Numbered from the stretch's first letter, positions 36,775 to 46,719 are shown. The stretch: DNA of 55,123 nt from Deltaproteobacteria bacterium (GCA_019310535.1 JAFDED010000016.1:1-55123), one strand, 5' to 3'. Made by a program: numbers and translations. The notes: a model not told the origin generated them from the sequence alone.

Positions 36775-38777
36775 ATAAACCAGTAGAGCGAATATATAAG
36801 GTTGTCACCTTGGGGGTGGCCGTGCTGGGGCTGTTTTTATTGCTGGTTAACTCCTCACCGGCTCAGGAGCAACGCCCGCTCTTTCCCTGGGAGTTCTCGG
36901 AGGCAGCGCCGCAAGGATTTGGGGATCGGCAAAACAGCGCGGCTTGGTCGATGAAATGGTGGAATGGAAAGCTCTATGTTGGAACAGTCCGAGCTTGGTA
37001 CTGTTGGTCACACGCGTGGTTTTCAATGATGATTCCTTTGATAGAATATCCTCCTTCAATGCCCGACGTTGAATGTGCTCCTGACCCTCGGGAGTTGCCT
37101 CTCCAGGCCGAAATTTGGCGTTACACGCCGGAGACCGGGGATTGGGAATTGGTTTACCAAGCACCCAACGATGTGGAGATTCCGGGCCACCCAGGCTATT
37201 TCACTGGTCGCGATTTGGGATACCGTACAATGGAGGTGTTCAGAGAGGCTGATGGAACGGAGGCGTTGTATGTGGGTGGCGCCACTGTGAACCTCCTCTG
37301 GCCTCCCATGCCCCCGCCACGCATTCTACGCTCCACAGACGGCGTTATTTTTGAGCCGATTCCGCAGGATCCTGGCACGCTATTGGGCGATCTGGGGCAG
37401 GACCAGGCCACTTTCCGTGACATGGAGGTTTACAACGGACGTCTGTATGTCATCAATGGGAAGATCCAGGGGCATGGCGCTATGCTGGAGGCGGAGGATC
37501 CGGCGGCGGGGAATGATAACTTTAGATGGGTTACCCCGGAAGGTATGCAAGTATTCGAGTTAGCTCCTTTCAATGGGTTCCTTTACCTCGGCCTGGCGGA
37601 TCAGGCGGAAGATGCGAGGGGCTACGCTGTGGTGAAAACGGATGCGACCGGAACTCCACCCTACGATTATACACCTGTAGTGACTAACGGTGGCTTCCTC
37701 CAACCATTTCCCAGTAATAGCGTTGTCAGCATGCATGTTTTCAAAGGCAGACTGTATGTGGGCATGAATAGACCAGCCGAATTGATCCGCATCAATCCAG
37801 ACGATACTTGGGATCTCGTAATCGGCAAGCCTCGCGTGACTCCCGATGGCTGGAAATATCCCATCAGCGGCTTTGGTGCGGGCTTCGATTGGCCGCTTAA
37901 CGTCCACATTTGGCGAATGCAAGAGCACGAAGGTGTTCTCTACGTGGGAACTGCCGATGATAGCAAATCATGGGGGAGCAGAATGCCCTTTCTAGACCCT
38001 CTGCTTAGGCCCTGGTATGGGTTTGACCTCTATAGTACTTCAGACGGCTTTAAATTTAACATGATTACCCGCAAAGGCTTTGATGATGATTTTAACATTG
38101 GTGCAAGGATCTTTGCATCTTGCTCCCCTCATGGCCTCTTTTTAGGGACAGTCAATTATTATTATGGCCTCCAGATTTGGAATGGAGTACATGACCAGGA
38201 GGTGAATTATCCCCAGTCCCCTGAACGTCTCGAGGTTGAAAGCAAAGATGGCCAGATGATACTATCGTGGGACCCGCCACTTGAGGCAAGCCGGTTCCAC
38301 ATCTTTAAATCTGACTTGCGTTCATCCGATCCCCAGTTCCAAGAGATTGGTACGACGGATCAGTTCATCTTTGTGGATAACAACGTGGAGCCTTCCAAAG
38401 TGTATCATTACTATGTAGTGGCCGAGGATGATTTTGGACATCTCTCAGGACCTTCAAACGTGATGCGTGCACCATCGCTGCTGCCACCGGTAACCTTCGG
38501 CAATCTGCTGGACACACTAGCCTATTGGGAGTACCACTTCTCTATATTAAGCCAATATCTGTGGGAATCAATAAGGCTCATAAGTACTGGTAGATTAGAT
38601 CTTGTATTACAACGACTTGAGCGTGCCAGGCAACGGGTGAACGATGACCCAACGTTGTTGGAACCATGGCGTGCCGAGGATTTCCAGATTCTTATGGCGA
38701 AGCTGATACGGCGGGTTAATCTGGCGCAGATGGGGCTCATTTCCTCAAATGATTTGTTTTCAGGCGGAACCTATTAA
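36771..38777 (+). CDS. Exported beta-propeller-like protein with fibronectin type III domain
   Basis: The 668-residue protein has a signal peptide or anchor (hydrophobic residues 11-31, SPAQEQ cleavage region). A long repeated pattern of short beta strands follows (several Gly-Arg-Leu-Tyr-Val units, such as YNGRLYVIN, FKGRLYVGM and HEGVLYVGT), suggesting a beta-propeller. A fibronectin type III domain at about 480-565 (PERLEVESKDGQ to VVAEDDFGHLSGPSNV) and a helical C-terminus complete it. Translationally coupled to the glycosyltransferase (ATGA). No enzyme motif is recognised. It may bind or display the product or carbohydrate outside the cytoplasmic membrane. Confidence 0.7.
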   Translation: MNKPVERIYKVVTLGVAVLGLFLLLVNSSPAQEQRPLFPWEFSEAAPQGFGDRQNSAAWSMKWWNGKLYVGTVRAWYCWSHAWFSMMIPLIEYPPSMPDVECAPDPRELPLQAEIWRYTPETGDWELVYQAPNDVEIPGHPGYFTGRDLGYRTMEVFREADGTEALYVGGATVNLLWPPMPPPRILRSTDGVIFEPIPQDPGTLLGDLGQDQATFRDMEVYNGRLYVINGKIQGHGAMLEAEDPAAGNDNFRWVTPEGMQVFELAPFNGFLYLGLADQAEDARGYAVVKTDATGTPPYDYTPVVTNGGFLQPFPSNSVVSMHVFKGRLYVGMNRPAELIRINPDDTWDLVIGKPRVTPDGWKYPISGFGAGFDWPLNVHIWRMQEHEGVLYVGTADDSKSWGSRMPFLDPLLRPWYGFDLYSTSDGFKFNMITRKGFDDDFNIGARIFASCSPHGLFLGTVNYYYGLQIWNGVHDQEVNYPQSPERLEVESKDGQMILSWDPPLEASRFHIFKSDLRSSDPQFQEIGTTDQFIFVDNNVEPSKVYHYYVVAEDDFGHLSGPSNVMRAPSLLPPVTFGNLLDTLAYWEYHFSILSQYLWESIRLISTGRLDLVLQRLERARQRVNDDPTLLEPWRAEDFQILMAKLIRRVNLAQMGLISSNDLFSGGTY

Positions 38778-39052
38778 TGATGCTTACTAAAAATTTACTT
38801 AACCCCAGGAACCATACAGGGGTAACAACTCCACAGGCTATTGTCCGGAACCTCCAAAATCCTTTGGAATCAATGGACAGGCACCTCGCAAGGTATCCGG
38901 CTTCAGATAAAACCTGCACTCAGAATTCTCAATATTTACTGAGGACTGGATAATGGTGAATTGCCGTATGAGCAGCGTTATGCTCAGGGTTGCAACCAAG
39001 CCAACTTCAGTTTAATCATAAGGAATACATTGTGGAATCAAGGGACTAATCT

Positions 39053-40372
39053 ATGAACATTAAACCGAATATCTTGCTAATATCCGTCGACTCACTGCGG
39101 GCAGATCACTTAGGCTGCTATGGATATGGGCATCCAACCAGTCCGAATATTGACGCGCTGGCTGAGGCGGGAGAGCTTTGCGAGCGCCTGATATGTCCTG
39201 GCATTCCAACCATGCCTTCGTATGCCACGTTGTACACCGGCCAGCATCCAATCACCCACGGCATTGTTGCACATCCATGCAAGAACGAGCTGGATAAGAA
39301 TGTTCCTTTTCTCCCTAAGCTTTTCTTGCAGGCGGGCTACACCACCTGCGCGTTGGACAGCCTCATGCGCAGCCGTATTTGGTTCGGCCGTGGTTACGAG
39401 TTTTACATTGATCCCAGCATAAAGCATACCCTACTGTACCTCGCGGTCACCTGTGAAGATATTAACGCCCGAGCGATCCCGTGGCTCCGGGCGCACGCCA
39501 GCGAACCCTTTTTCTTATTCATTCACTACTGGGATCCTCACTGGCCTTTTAACCCTCCGGAGCGCTACCGCGAACTGTTCTACCAGGGGAATCCCACGGA
39601 TCCAAACAACCACTCCTTGGATGCCTGGTGGAAACATCCGCTTGGCGCCGCTGCAAGAGATACCTGGCTGCGAACTGAGAATGGGCTGATCACCGATGCT
39701 GATTACATTGTTGCCCTTTATGACCAAGAAATACGCTACCTTGATAATGGCATAGGGGAGCTCATAGCTGCCTTGGATGAACTGGGGCTCGCCGAAAATA
39801 CGATCGTGATGCTGACAGCCGACCATGGCGAAAGCATGACCGAACACGGCATTTTCTTTGAACATCATGGACTCTACGATTGCACAATCCACGTCCCGCT
39901 GATCGTGCGTTGGCCTGGACGGCTTCGGGGTGGGGGGCGCCTGCCACATCTTCTCCAACTGACTGACATTGCTCCAACTATTTTAGAAGCTGCTGGACTG
40001 GCTATCCCGGACGAGATGGAAGGGGGAAGCTTTTGGAAATTGTTGACTGGCGAGGAACAGGAGGGCGGGCACAAGCAAGTGATCAGTCTTGAATGCACCT
40101 GGCAAGCCAAATGGAGTTTGCTAACCGACACATACAAGTTCATTTTGGCCAGGGAGCCAGACCTTTACGGCAACCCCCCTTGCGAGCTTTACGATCTATT
40201 GAGAGATCCTCAAGAAAAGCATAATATAGCGGAGGAGCAGCCAGGAATTGCCGGCGCTATGGAAAAGGAACTTGAGGGCTGGATCAATGCCCGAATGGTG
40301 GAGCTCGGCAGAAATGATGACCCGATACGGGAGCATAGTGTCAGTCTGAAAGGCACTCTCCCAAGCTCCTAA
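39053..40372 (+). CDS. Sulfatase-fold hydrolase lacking the formylglycine cysteine
   Basis: The 439-residue protein has the sulfatase/alkaline-phosphatase fold. NILLISVDSLRADHLGCYGY is at the N-terminus, a metal motif ADHGES lies in the middle, and a C-terminal ELYDLLRDPQEKHN strand is typical of sulfatases. In true sulfatases a Cys or Ser in CxPxR becomes formylglycine. Here the aligned segment is PTMPSYATLYTG, with Thr53 in the nucleophile position and Tyr57 in place of Arg. A threonine nucleophile points to phospho- or phosphono-transfer or hydrolysis. No signal peptide is present. It is the second AP-superfamily enzyme of the operon. A 275-base gap with no evident terminator precedes it. 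Confidence 0.8.
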   Translation: MNIKPNILLISVDSLRADHLGCYGYGHPTSPNIDALAEAGELCERLICPGIPTMPSYATLYTGQHPITHGIVAHPCKNELDKNVPFLPKLFLQAGYTTCALDSLMRSRIWFGRGYEFYIDPSIKHTLLYLAVTCEDINARAIPWLRAHASEPFFLFIHYWDPHWPFNPPERYRELFYQGNPTDPNNHSLDAWWKHPLGAAARDTWLRTENGLITDADYIVALYDQEIRYLDNGIGELIAALDELGLAENTIVMLTADHGESMTEHGIFFEHHGLYDCTIHVPLIVRWPGRLRGGGRLPHLLQLTDIAPTILEAAGLAIPDEMEGGSFWKLLTGEEQEGGHKQVISLECTWQAKWSLLTDTYKFILAREPDLYGNPPCELYDLLRDPQEKHNIAEEQPGIAGAMEKELEGWINARMVELGRNDDPIREHSVSLKGTLPSS

Positions 40373-40580
40373 TTTAGTAATTGATTTTTCAGGACAAAGA
40401 GTTAACATGAAGGCGTCGCGCATCTTTTGAAGGAAAGTGGTACTCGATAATAGAAGAGGAATGTTCTTTATGCGGTCCGAGGGCTTAAAAAACGATCCAC
40501 CCAATGGACTTTGGGCTTTAGAAACAATAAACCGCATCACTCCAAAGTTGAGTCCCGCGGCACTTTCATTGGAGGAAATC

Positions 40581-40958
40581 ATGAAGGAAAAGAAAAATGA
40601 TTTGCAAGCGATAGTTCAAGATTATTTACAGGCCTTCGATCAAAGGGATCTGGACCTCTGCATGAAATTTTTTGCCGATGATGCAAAGATTAGTTTCGGA
40701 TTGGGTGTTTATCGAGGCAAACAAGACATCGAGGAATGGCATAAGAGCAGATTTACAGCAGACCTGAGGGTGAAACATATTGATAAGATCAAGGCCCAAA
40801 GCGATGCTGTGACGGTGACTGCGGTGGCAACCTCCAAGGTAGCCAAAACTTGGGGCTTTTCCTCGGTAGCCGGTACGGTGACTTTCGGCATTCAGGAGGG
40901 CAAAATTAATGAAGTTAAATTTGCCCTTCGGAGTGATATTCCTCTCGAGAATTGGTGA
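40581..40958 (+). CDS. SnoaL-like/NTF2-fold protein
   Basis: The 125-residue protein has the alpha+beta barrel pattern of SnoaL/NTF2-like proteins. An N-terminal helix carries YLQAFDQRDLDLCMKFFADDA, then GVYRGKQDIEEWH and the curved sheet. ATG 40581 has GGAGG at 40571-40575, which decides against earlier in-frame codons back to 40437. Family members include polyketide cyclases, limonene-epoxide hydrolases and ketosteroid isomerases. In this operon it could isomerise or cyclise an intermediate. Catalytic residues cannot be assigned by eye. Confidence 0.75.
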   Translation: MKEKKNDLQAIVQDYLQAFDQRDLDLCMKFFADDAKISFGLGVYRGKQDIEEWHKSRFTADLRVKHIDKIKAQSDAVTVTAVATSKVAKTWGFSSVAGTVTFGIQEGKINEVKFALRSDIPLENW

Positions 40959-41037
40959 TATCCTATTGTTATGCCACGAATGCATTGAATGTCGTGCGCC
41001 TTGGCCGGGCTGAGGCAATGGCAAGAGAAAACTTACA

Positions 41038-42213
41038 ATGAAGTTACGCAAAGGTAGAGCACCCCTTAGCAGTATTGTCAATATGCTCCGATCGCCCGAT
41101 ATAGTCGGGCAAGCCATTAAGTCCGGAGTCAGGAAACGTCTGACGGCTCACATTGATTACCATCTTAGAAATGGTTACAGTGCTCCATTCATACAGGTGG
41201 ACATGAAGATTACCAACGCTTGTAATCTTCGATGCGAGATGTGTGGACAATGGGGCGAAAGCGGCTGGCACCTTGCTCATCCCACTGAATTCATTAAAGA
41301 GACCGTCCCTCTGGACAAATACAAGCAGATGGTTGACGAAATCTCCGGCTTTAAACCCTGGATCTATATTTGGGGCGGCGAACCGTTTCTCTATCCTGAT
41401 CTCCTTTCGCTTTTGAGGTATATGAAAGAGAAGGATCTCGTGATATCGGTCGTTACCAACGGGACCAAGCTCATGAAATATGGTGAAGAGTTAGTAGAGA
41501 TCGGGTGCGACATTCTGATGGTTTCTATTGATGGCCCCCGTGATATCCATGACAAAGTCAGGGGAGTCAAGGGAACCTATGATAAGGTCTTGGCCGGTCT
41601 CAATGTCATTCAGGAAAAGAAGAAAAAACATGCTAGTTTGAAGCCCTACATGATCATCCTTGCCACCGTAAGTAAGGACAATGCTAAAAACCTGGATGAG
41701 GTCTTTCAGATAGCCGATAACATCCCTGTTGAGGGGTTGGTTGCCTATTACGCTTGGTTTCAAACGGAAAAAAGTTGTCAACGCCACGAAGCTATTATGC
41801 AAGAGAAATTAAACACGAAAGCGATTTCCCCAAGAGGTTGGATCTGGAATTATGATGAAATCGACACTGATGCTTTAGTGAATAGTGTTAAGCGGATTAA
41901 ATCCAGAAAGTGGATGTTCCCTTATCTGTTTGCGCCCGATCTGGAATACGAGGACATCCCGGTCTACTACCGGGAACATGGAAATTTATTCGGTTACAGG
42001 AAGTGTGTGAATCCCTGGACTACAATAGAAATCATGCCCAATGGGGATGTGGCCACCTGTCGAGACTATCCTGATTTTGTGGTAGGAAACATCAAGGAGG
42101 ATAACATCCTCAATATCTGGAATAATGAGCGTTACAAAAAGTTCAGAACAATCCTTAAAGAGGAAGGAATTTTTCCGATATGCTCTCGGTGCTGTGAGTT
42201 GATGGGCTGGTAG
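41038..42213 (+). CDS. Radical SAM/SPASM-like enzyme
   Basis: The 391-residue protein has the radical SAM cluster motif CNLRCEMC near residue 60, a following GGEPFLYPDL segment, and a C-terminal SPASM-type region. That region has CVNPW, IEIMPNGDVATC, VGNIKEDN and a terminal CSRCC pair, predicting at least one auxiliary iron-sulfur cluster. SPASM enzymes usually modify peptides, but lipid- and sugar-modifying members exist. No short precursor peptide gene is seen beside it, so a small-molecule or lipid substrate is more likely. The enzyme would be oxygen-sensitive, consistent with an anaerobic host. It is preceded by an 80-base gap after the SnoaL-like gene. Confidence 0.86.
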   Translation: MKLRKGRAPLSSIVNMLRSPDIVGQAIKSGVRKRLTAHIDYHLRNGYSAPFIQVDMKITNACNLRCEMCGQWGESGWHLAHPTEFIKETVPLDKYKQMVDEISGFKPWIYIWGGEPFLYPDLLSLLRYMKEKDLVISVVTNGTKLMKYGEELVEIGCDILMVSIDGPRDIHDKVRGVKGTYDKVLAGLNVIQEKKKKHASLKPYMIILATVSKDNAKNLDEVFQIADNIPVEGLVAYYAWFQTEKSCQRHEAIMQEKLNTKAISPRGWIWNYDEIDTDALVNSVKRIKSRKWMFPYLFAPDLEYEDIPVYYREHGNLFGYRKCVNPWTTIEIMPNGDVATCRDYPDFVVGNIKEDNILNIWNNERYKKFRTILKEEGIFPICSRCCELMGW

Positions 42214-42315
42214 GAATTACATGAGTATTTGGCCTGCCATGTCTCATCAGATTTTCCCTCACAACAATGCTAATATAATCTCATAAAATAGAGTTGTCGG
42301 CGTTGCGCAGGGACG

Positions 42316-44187
42316 ATGAGAAAGCTATTGATGGAGTATTCATCTGCGATGAGAGCAAGAAAAAGGTTTGCCGTTATTCTCATTGAGGTATTTCTTATTC
42401 TGGTCTTAACAGGTTCGAGTTGTGCATACAGACAAAAGAGAAGCGGTGATCTTCAGTTAAAAAAACCCCCTGCTGACTACTATACCTACACAAATCTACC
42501 GTCAATGAGTCAAAGGAAAATAAGAGCTTATTGCAAAATGTCGGATGAGGGGTGGAAAAAATACTACCAACAAAAATATGCTGAAGCTAAGCAACTCTCC
42601 GATCGATTGGAAAGATATATTCGAGACTGGTATGCCGGAAAGGCTTCACCCAAATTACCAAAGGGTTTGTTACCGCCCTCGATCGATAACGAGAAAACTA
42701 AAAACTGGACTCTTCTTCGACCTGAAGAGGTCAAACCTGAAAATCAATGGTACTCGCGCCCGGCCAATGAGATTCCTGAGGATTTTAGCAACCTGTATTT
42801 CCTCAGCCCGGATAATCACTGCACCTATTTAAAAATGATTTTTGTGGCCCCTTTTGATTCTCAGCTTTTGGTTGAAGGAGACTTTCCCCACGCCCGGTTT
42901 ATGGATTACCAGATTCTTGAACCTTTCGATCCCAAGAATCCCACAACCAGTGGCATGGGAGCCCCTGAGGTCCCAATCGTAGATATTGATATCAATCCCG
43001 ATCCCGGACATACAAATCCTTTTCGCCGAGGTGCCAACCGCAACGCTGAAAAAAGGCACTATCACCTTACATTCGATCTTAAAGCAGGCAATGCCGTTGA
43101 GCTCAATCCTGAAGCAATGATACCCCCTGCTTACCGAGCTCCGGGCAACAAGCGTGTCGGGGGTCCTTTTGCCAGCTCTGGCCCCCAGGGAGATGGTCAA
43201 ATAGTTGCCTCTGTATTGTGGCTTCGTTACTATGCTCCTGACAAAGCTACCGGGCCTTTTGGGGGAGTTGCGTTACCCAGAGCACTGCTGAGGTTAAAGA
43301 GCGGAGAAACCTTCTGGCTTCAGTGTGATTTCAGCGAAGCGGAAAGGAGGCAAAACCTTGCTGTTCGGGGTTTTTATACCCCGCCTGAGGACCCACCTGA
43401 TTTTATCGGCCCGACCGTCGGTTGGTTTAAAATGTTTGGTTTCTGGCTGACATTTGCAGAAGGTTTTGCTTACCCAATAGCCAGGCCATGGGGACTTTTG
43501 CCCTCGAGATGGGCAAAAAAGTTTGTCGCATCAAGACAGAAGTGTCTTTTTCGCCGAGGTCCTGATATACCGCCGCCGGGAAATCATGAAATAAGCGCCA
43601 GCGCATGTAACTATCATACTTATTTATTCAGAGTGATGTTCTTGGGAAAGAGTAAGGTTTACGCTTTGACAGGAAAGCTTCCCCTCACGCCCAAGACCAG
43701 AAACGGCGAACCTGTTGCCACGACCGGCGAGGCGCGCTATTGGTCCATTTGCCACACTGGTAATGGCGAGGGCAAGAAATACCCTGGCCTGCTTTACGGC
43801 TGCTTGATGGATGACAAGATTGTGGTTAACAAAAAAAATGAATTTATCATCGTGTTCTCAAGGCGCGGTGAGCGGCCCTCCAATGCCAGACCCGAATGCG
43901 GAGTCACCTGGCAAGCATACGGACCTGAGTCGCGGCAAGTTTTTGTTCTCCGTTGGATGAGCGTTATACCAGATGACTATCTGCAAAAACACGCTCCACA
44001 TATAGACAATATTCCCTGGAGTACCGGTGCGTGGTCGCAGCCTGGTTGGAACCGCAAACTTATCGGGTTCAATAACCAAGATGGTGTAATGGGACCGTAT
44101 CAACCCTTGATCCATTACCTCACTAAGGAGGAATTTGAAAACCTGGGTTGTCCCGTTAACCCTGTATCAGTTCCGAAATGGCGGTAA
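42316..44187 (+). CDS. Large exported protein of unknown function
   Basis: The 623-residue protein has an N-terminal hydrophobic segment (about residues 18-36) after a basic stretch and a possible, non-ideal lipobox ending at GSSC. The mature part is rich in Pro, Tyr, Trp and aromatic motifs, such as YFLSPDNHCTYLKM, GPFASSGPQGDG and ICHTGNGEG. This is typical of secreted beta-rich proteins. No family was recognised. Alternative internal starts (ATG 42331, 42349) would still leave the signal. It sits between the radical SAM and the methyltransferase genes in the same direction. It may be a periplasmic or outer-membrane component acting on the finished product. The function is open. Confidence 0.7.
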   Translation: MRKLLMEYSSAMRARKRFAVILIEVFLILVLTGSSCAYRQKRSGDLQLKKPPADYYTYTNLPSMSQRKIRAYCKMSDEGWKKYYQQKYAEAKQLSDRLERYIRDWYAGKASPKLPKGLLPPSIDNEKTKNWTLLRPEEVKPENQWYSRPANEIPEDFSNLYFLSPDNHCTYLKMIFVAPFDSQLLVEGDFPHARFMDYQILEPFDPKNPTTSGMGAPEVPIVDIDINPDPGHTNPFRRGANRNAEKRHYHLTFDLKAGNAVELNPEAMIPPAYRAPGNKRVGGPFASSGPQGDGQIVASVLWLRYYAPDKATGPFGGVALPRALLRLKSGETFWLQCDFSEAERRQNLAVRGFYTPPEDPPDFIGPTVGWFKMFGFWLTFAEGFAYPIARPWGLLPSRWAKKFVASRQKCLFRRGPDIPPPGNHEISASACNYHTYLFRVMFLGKSKVYALTGKLPLTPKTRNGEPVATTGEARYWSICHTGNGEGKKYPGLLYGCLMDDKIVVNKKNEFIIVFSRRGERPSNARPECGVTWQAYGPESRQVFVLRWMSVIPDDYLQKHAPHIDNIPWSTGAWSQPGWNRKLIGFNNQDGVMGPYQPLIHYLTKEEFENLGCPVNPVSVPKWR

Positions 44188-44405
44188 TTACTTGATAATA
44201 TCACAGCAGACAATTTCTTATGACATCGAAAAACATTTTGGACTGCTTGAAGGTATCCGGCCATAATGAATGTGTCCCAAGTTATGCAAGGCCCATGGAT
44301 AAAGTACATATATGAAGCAGTTTTTTCAAGTTGGATAAGATATTATCCTTTCTCAGGCAAGGAAAGGTTTATAAAGTCCAGGAAGTCAATTGGGAGATGT
44401 TTCCT

Positions 44406-45188
44406 ATGAGTGTACGTAGCCCGGACGTGGGTAGTTCTTATGATAAAAGAATGTTATGCGACCATCGGGTGGCAGAATACTACGATGGTAGTTATTTTTA
44501 CAATTTCGGCTACTGGACAGAACAGACCAGTACTCAGAAGGAAGCGTGTCAAAACCTGATTGAAAAACTTCTGGCATACCCTCCTGAGAAGGGCGGGAGT
44601 ATCCTCGATGTCGCCTGTGGCATGGGCGCGACAACCAAGTACTTACTGAAATATTATAAATGCTCAGAGGTCATAGGAATCAACATCTCTTACAAGCAAT
44701 TGGCGATTAGTAGGGTGAACGCACCGGGATGTACATTCTTGCTGATGGATGCCGCAAAATTGGGATTTAAAGAGAATGTTTTTGATACCGTAATGTGTGT
44801 TGAGGCGGCATTCCACTTCGACACCAGAGAAGATTTCCTGCGGGAGGCCTACAGAGCACTGAAGCCCAGCGGTCATTTGGTGCTTTCTGATATACTCCTT
44901 CGAAAATGGGGGTGCAAATGGCATCCCATGACGCCTGAAAAAAACTATGTAAGGGACTTAAAGGAATATAGGGATCTATACCTGCGGACAGGATTTCAGC
45001 ACGTAGAAGTTTTCGACGCAACGAAACAGTGCTGGAAAGGGTTTTACAACCATCTTTGGCGTTGGAGGCGTGAAAAATTTTCAGCAGGAGAGATAAAATT
45101 GCCCGCTTATATAAAAATGATCCTCCGGAATCTCTTGGCCGATGCTGGTCTAAAATGTTACTTGTTGGTCTCAGCAAAGAAGCTTTAA
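44406..45188 (+). CDS. SAM-dependent class I methyltransferase
   Basis: The 260-residue protein has motif I ILDVACGMGATTKYL, an acidic residue in the second strand region (VIGINISYKQL), MDAAKLGFKENVFDTVMCVEA, and HFDTREDFLREAYRALKPSGHL. This is the usual UbiE/CMAS-like arrangement. GGGAG 9 bases before ATG 44406 decides the start; ATG 44397 is possible. Such enzymes methylate O, N or C atoms of small molecules, including glycosylated lipids. The N-terminal YYDGSYFYNFGYWTEQT resembles methyltransferases acting on sugars or polyketides. Confidence 0.87.
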   Translation: MSVRSPDVGSSYDKRMLCDHRVAEYYDGSYFYNFGYWTEQTSTQKEACQNLIEKLLAYPPEKGGSILDVACGMGATTKYLLKYYKCSEVIGINISYKQLAISRVNAPGCTFLLMDAAKLGFKENVFDTVMCVEAAFHFDTREDFLREAYRALKPSGHLVLSDILLRKWGCKWHPMTPEKNYVRDLKEYRDLYLRTGFQHVEVFDATKQCWKGFYNHLWRWRREKFSAGEIKLPAYIKMILRNLLADAGLKCYLLVSAKKL

Positions 45189-45210
45189 GCTAGTACAGCT
45201 CGTCTCAAGA

Positions 45211-46719
45211 ATGCCTAATAAGAGTAATGTATCTGTCATGGAATCCTTGGCAAAGAAATACCCGGCTCAAACAACTCCCCGCTTAAACTATTATACAAAG
45301 ATTCTTTACGGTGTTGGCGATATAGCGAACGTCTTGAAGACAATAATTTTCGGTCTCTTCACCCTATACTTTTACACCTCGGTGATGGGGCTTCCGGGTA
45401 CGTTCGTGGGCATCGCATCGGCCATCGGGCTGGTATGGGATGCTGTCATTGACCCATATATCGGTTACCTCTCCGACAAGGCACGCTTCCGCTTCGGACG
45501 GCGGCACACTTTCATGCTTGTTGGTGCCCTCACCATGGGAGGCAGCTTCTGGGCATTCTTCAGCCCGCCCCAAGGTCTCTCCAGCGGCGCCCTTTTTGCA
45601 TGGTTGTTGGGGACCAGCCTTCTGGTGCGCACGACGACTTCTGTATACTGCATCCCTTATTATGCTTTAGGGGCTGAGCTTAGCCCCGATTACCATGAGC
45701 GGACCTCGATCACTGGCGTTCGAGGCATAATGGCATTGCTGGGCGCACTCGCTGCAGCCTCACTGTCCTTTGTGGTATTTTTCCCCGATAAAACACCAGG
45801 GGTTGACCCCAAGCTCAACTACGCCGGCTACTCGGCAATGGGTCTCACCTTTGGTCTAGTGATGGCCATTGTGGGGCTGATCGCGACACTGGGTTCTCTG
45901 GAATGGCGACCCTTTCTTTCCACCGGTGATGAGAACCAAATGCCCCGGACATCAGGTAATTTCTTTGTCAGCCTCGTGCAATCCCTTCGCAATCGATCCT
46001 TTTTCATCCTTTTTGTGTCCTTCTCTCTTTTCTTTTTAGGGGTGGTGATCAACGCTTCGCTTTCGATCCATTATTTGACTTACTATGTCAAGATTACCGC
46101 CAGCTCGGCCTTGAGCACGCTCCAACTTGCCTTCTACGTGGGGGGAATAATAGGGGTAGTCTTTTGGCTGCGAATTTCCGGAATTGTTGAAAAACAGCGG
46201 CTTTACTTTCTTGCCACTCTTGCAACTGCCGCACTCATGTTGGGTGCGTTCCTGCTTGTGGGCGAAGGTCATCTCTTTGGAACTGGCAACGTGCACGTGA
46301 TGGTCGGTGGACATGCACTTGGGGGATTTTTTGCAAGTGTTCTGTGGTTCATTCCTTACTCCATGGTCGCTGATGTGGCTGATGAAGATGAGCTGGTTAC
46401 AGGCCGGCGTCGTGAGGGATCGTTCTTCGGTATCTTTTCCTTTGGTCAACAAATAGCGACGGGGCTCTCGGTACTACTGATTGGTCTCCTTATTGACTGG
46501 TTTGCCGGTCTTATACCTGGGCACGCTCAGCAGTCCGCGCTGACCATGCACCGCATTGCCATACTCTACAGTATACTGCCCGCCATCCTGCTGCTCATGG
46601 CTGCTGCCTTAACCTTCTGTTACACCCTTGACCGGTCGAAGGTCATGGCAATTCAACGGGAACTGGACAAAGGCCCACGGCACGGTGTATTTGATTGCAC
46701 TTTCAGCAATAAGCCTTAA
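45211..46719 (+). CDS. MFS transporter, GPH (MelB-like) cation symporter family
   Basis: The 502-residue protein has twelve predicted membrane helices. Features of the glycoside-pentoside-hexuronide symporter group include YGVGDIANVLKTIIFGLFT at the N-terminus, the loop DPYIGYLSDKARFRFGRRH near residue 88, and RTSITGVRGIMALLGA. MelB-type carriers move sugars with sodium or protons. Within this operon it may import a sugar precursor or move the glycosylated product. It starts 22 bases after the methyltransferase gene. Confidence 0.88.
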   Translation: MPNKSNVSVMESLAKKYPAQTTPRLNYYTKILYGVGDIANVLKTIIFGLFTLYFYTSVMGLPGTFVGIASAIGLVWDAVIDPYIGYLSDKARFRFGRRHTFMLVGALTMGGSFWAFFSPPQGLSSGALFAWLLGTSLLVRTTTSVYCIPYYALGAELSPDYHERTSITGVRGIMALLGALAAASLSFVVFFPDKTPGVDPKLNYAGYSAMGLTFGLVMAIVGLIATLGSLEWRPFLSTGDENQMPRTSGNFFVSLVQSLRNRSFFILFVSFSLFFLGVVINASLSIHYLTYYVKITASSALSTLQLAFYVGGIIGVVFWLRISGIVEKQRLYFLATLATAALMLGAFLLVGEGHLFGTGNVHVMVGGHALGGFFASVLWFIPYSMVADVADEDELVTGRRREGSFFGIFSFGQQIATGLSVLLIGLLIDWFAGLIPGHAQQSALTMHRIAILYSILPAILLLMAAALTFCYTLDRSKVMAIQRELDKGPRHGVFDCTFSNKP

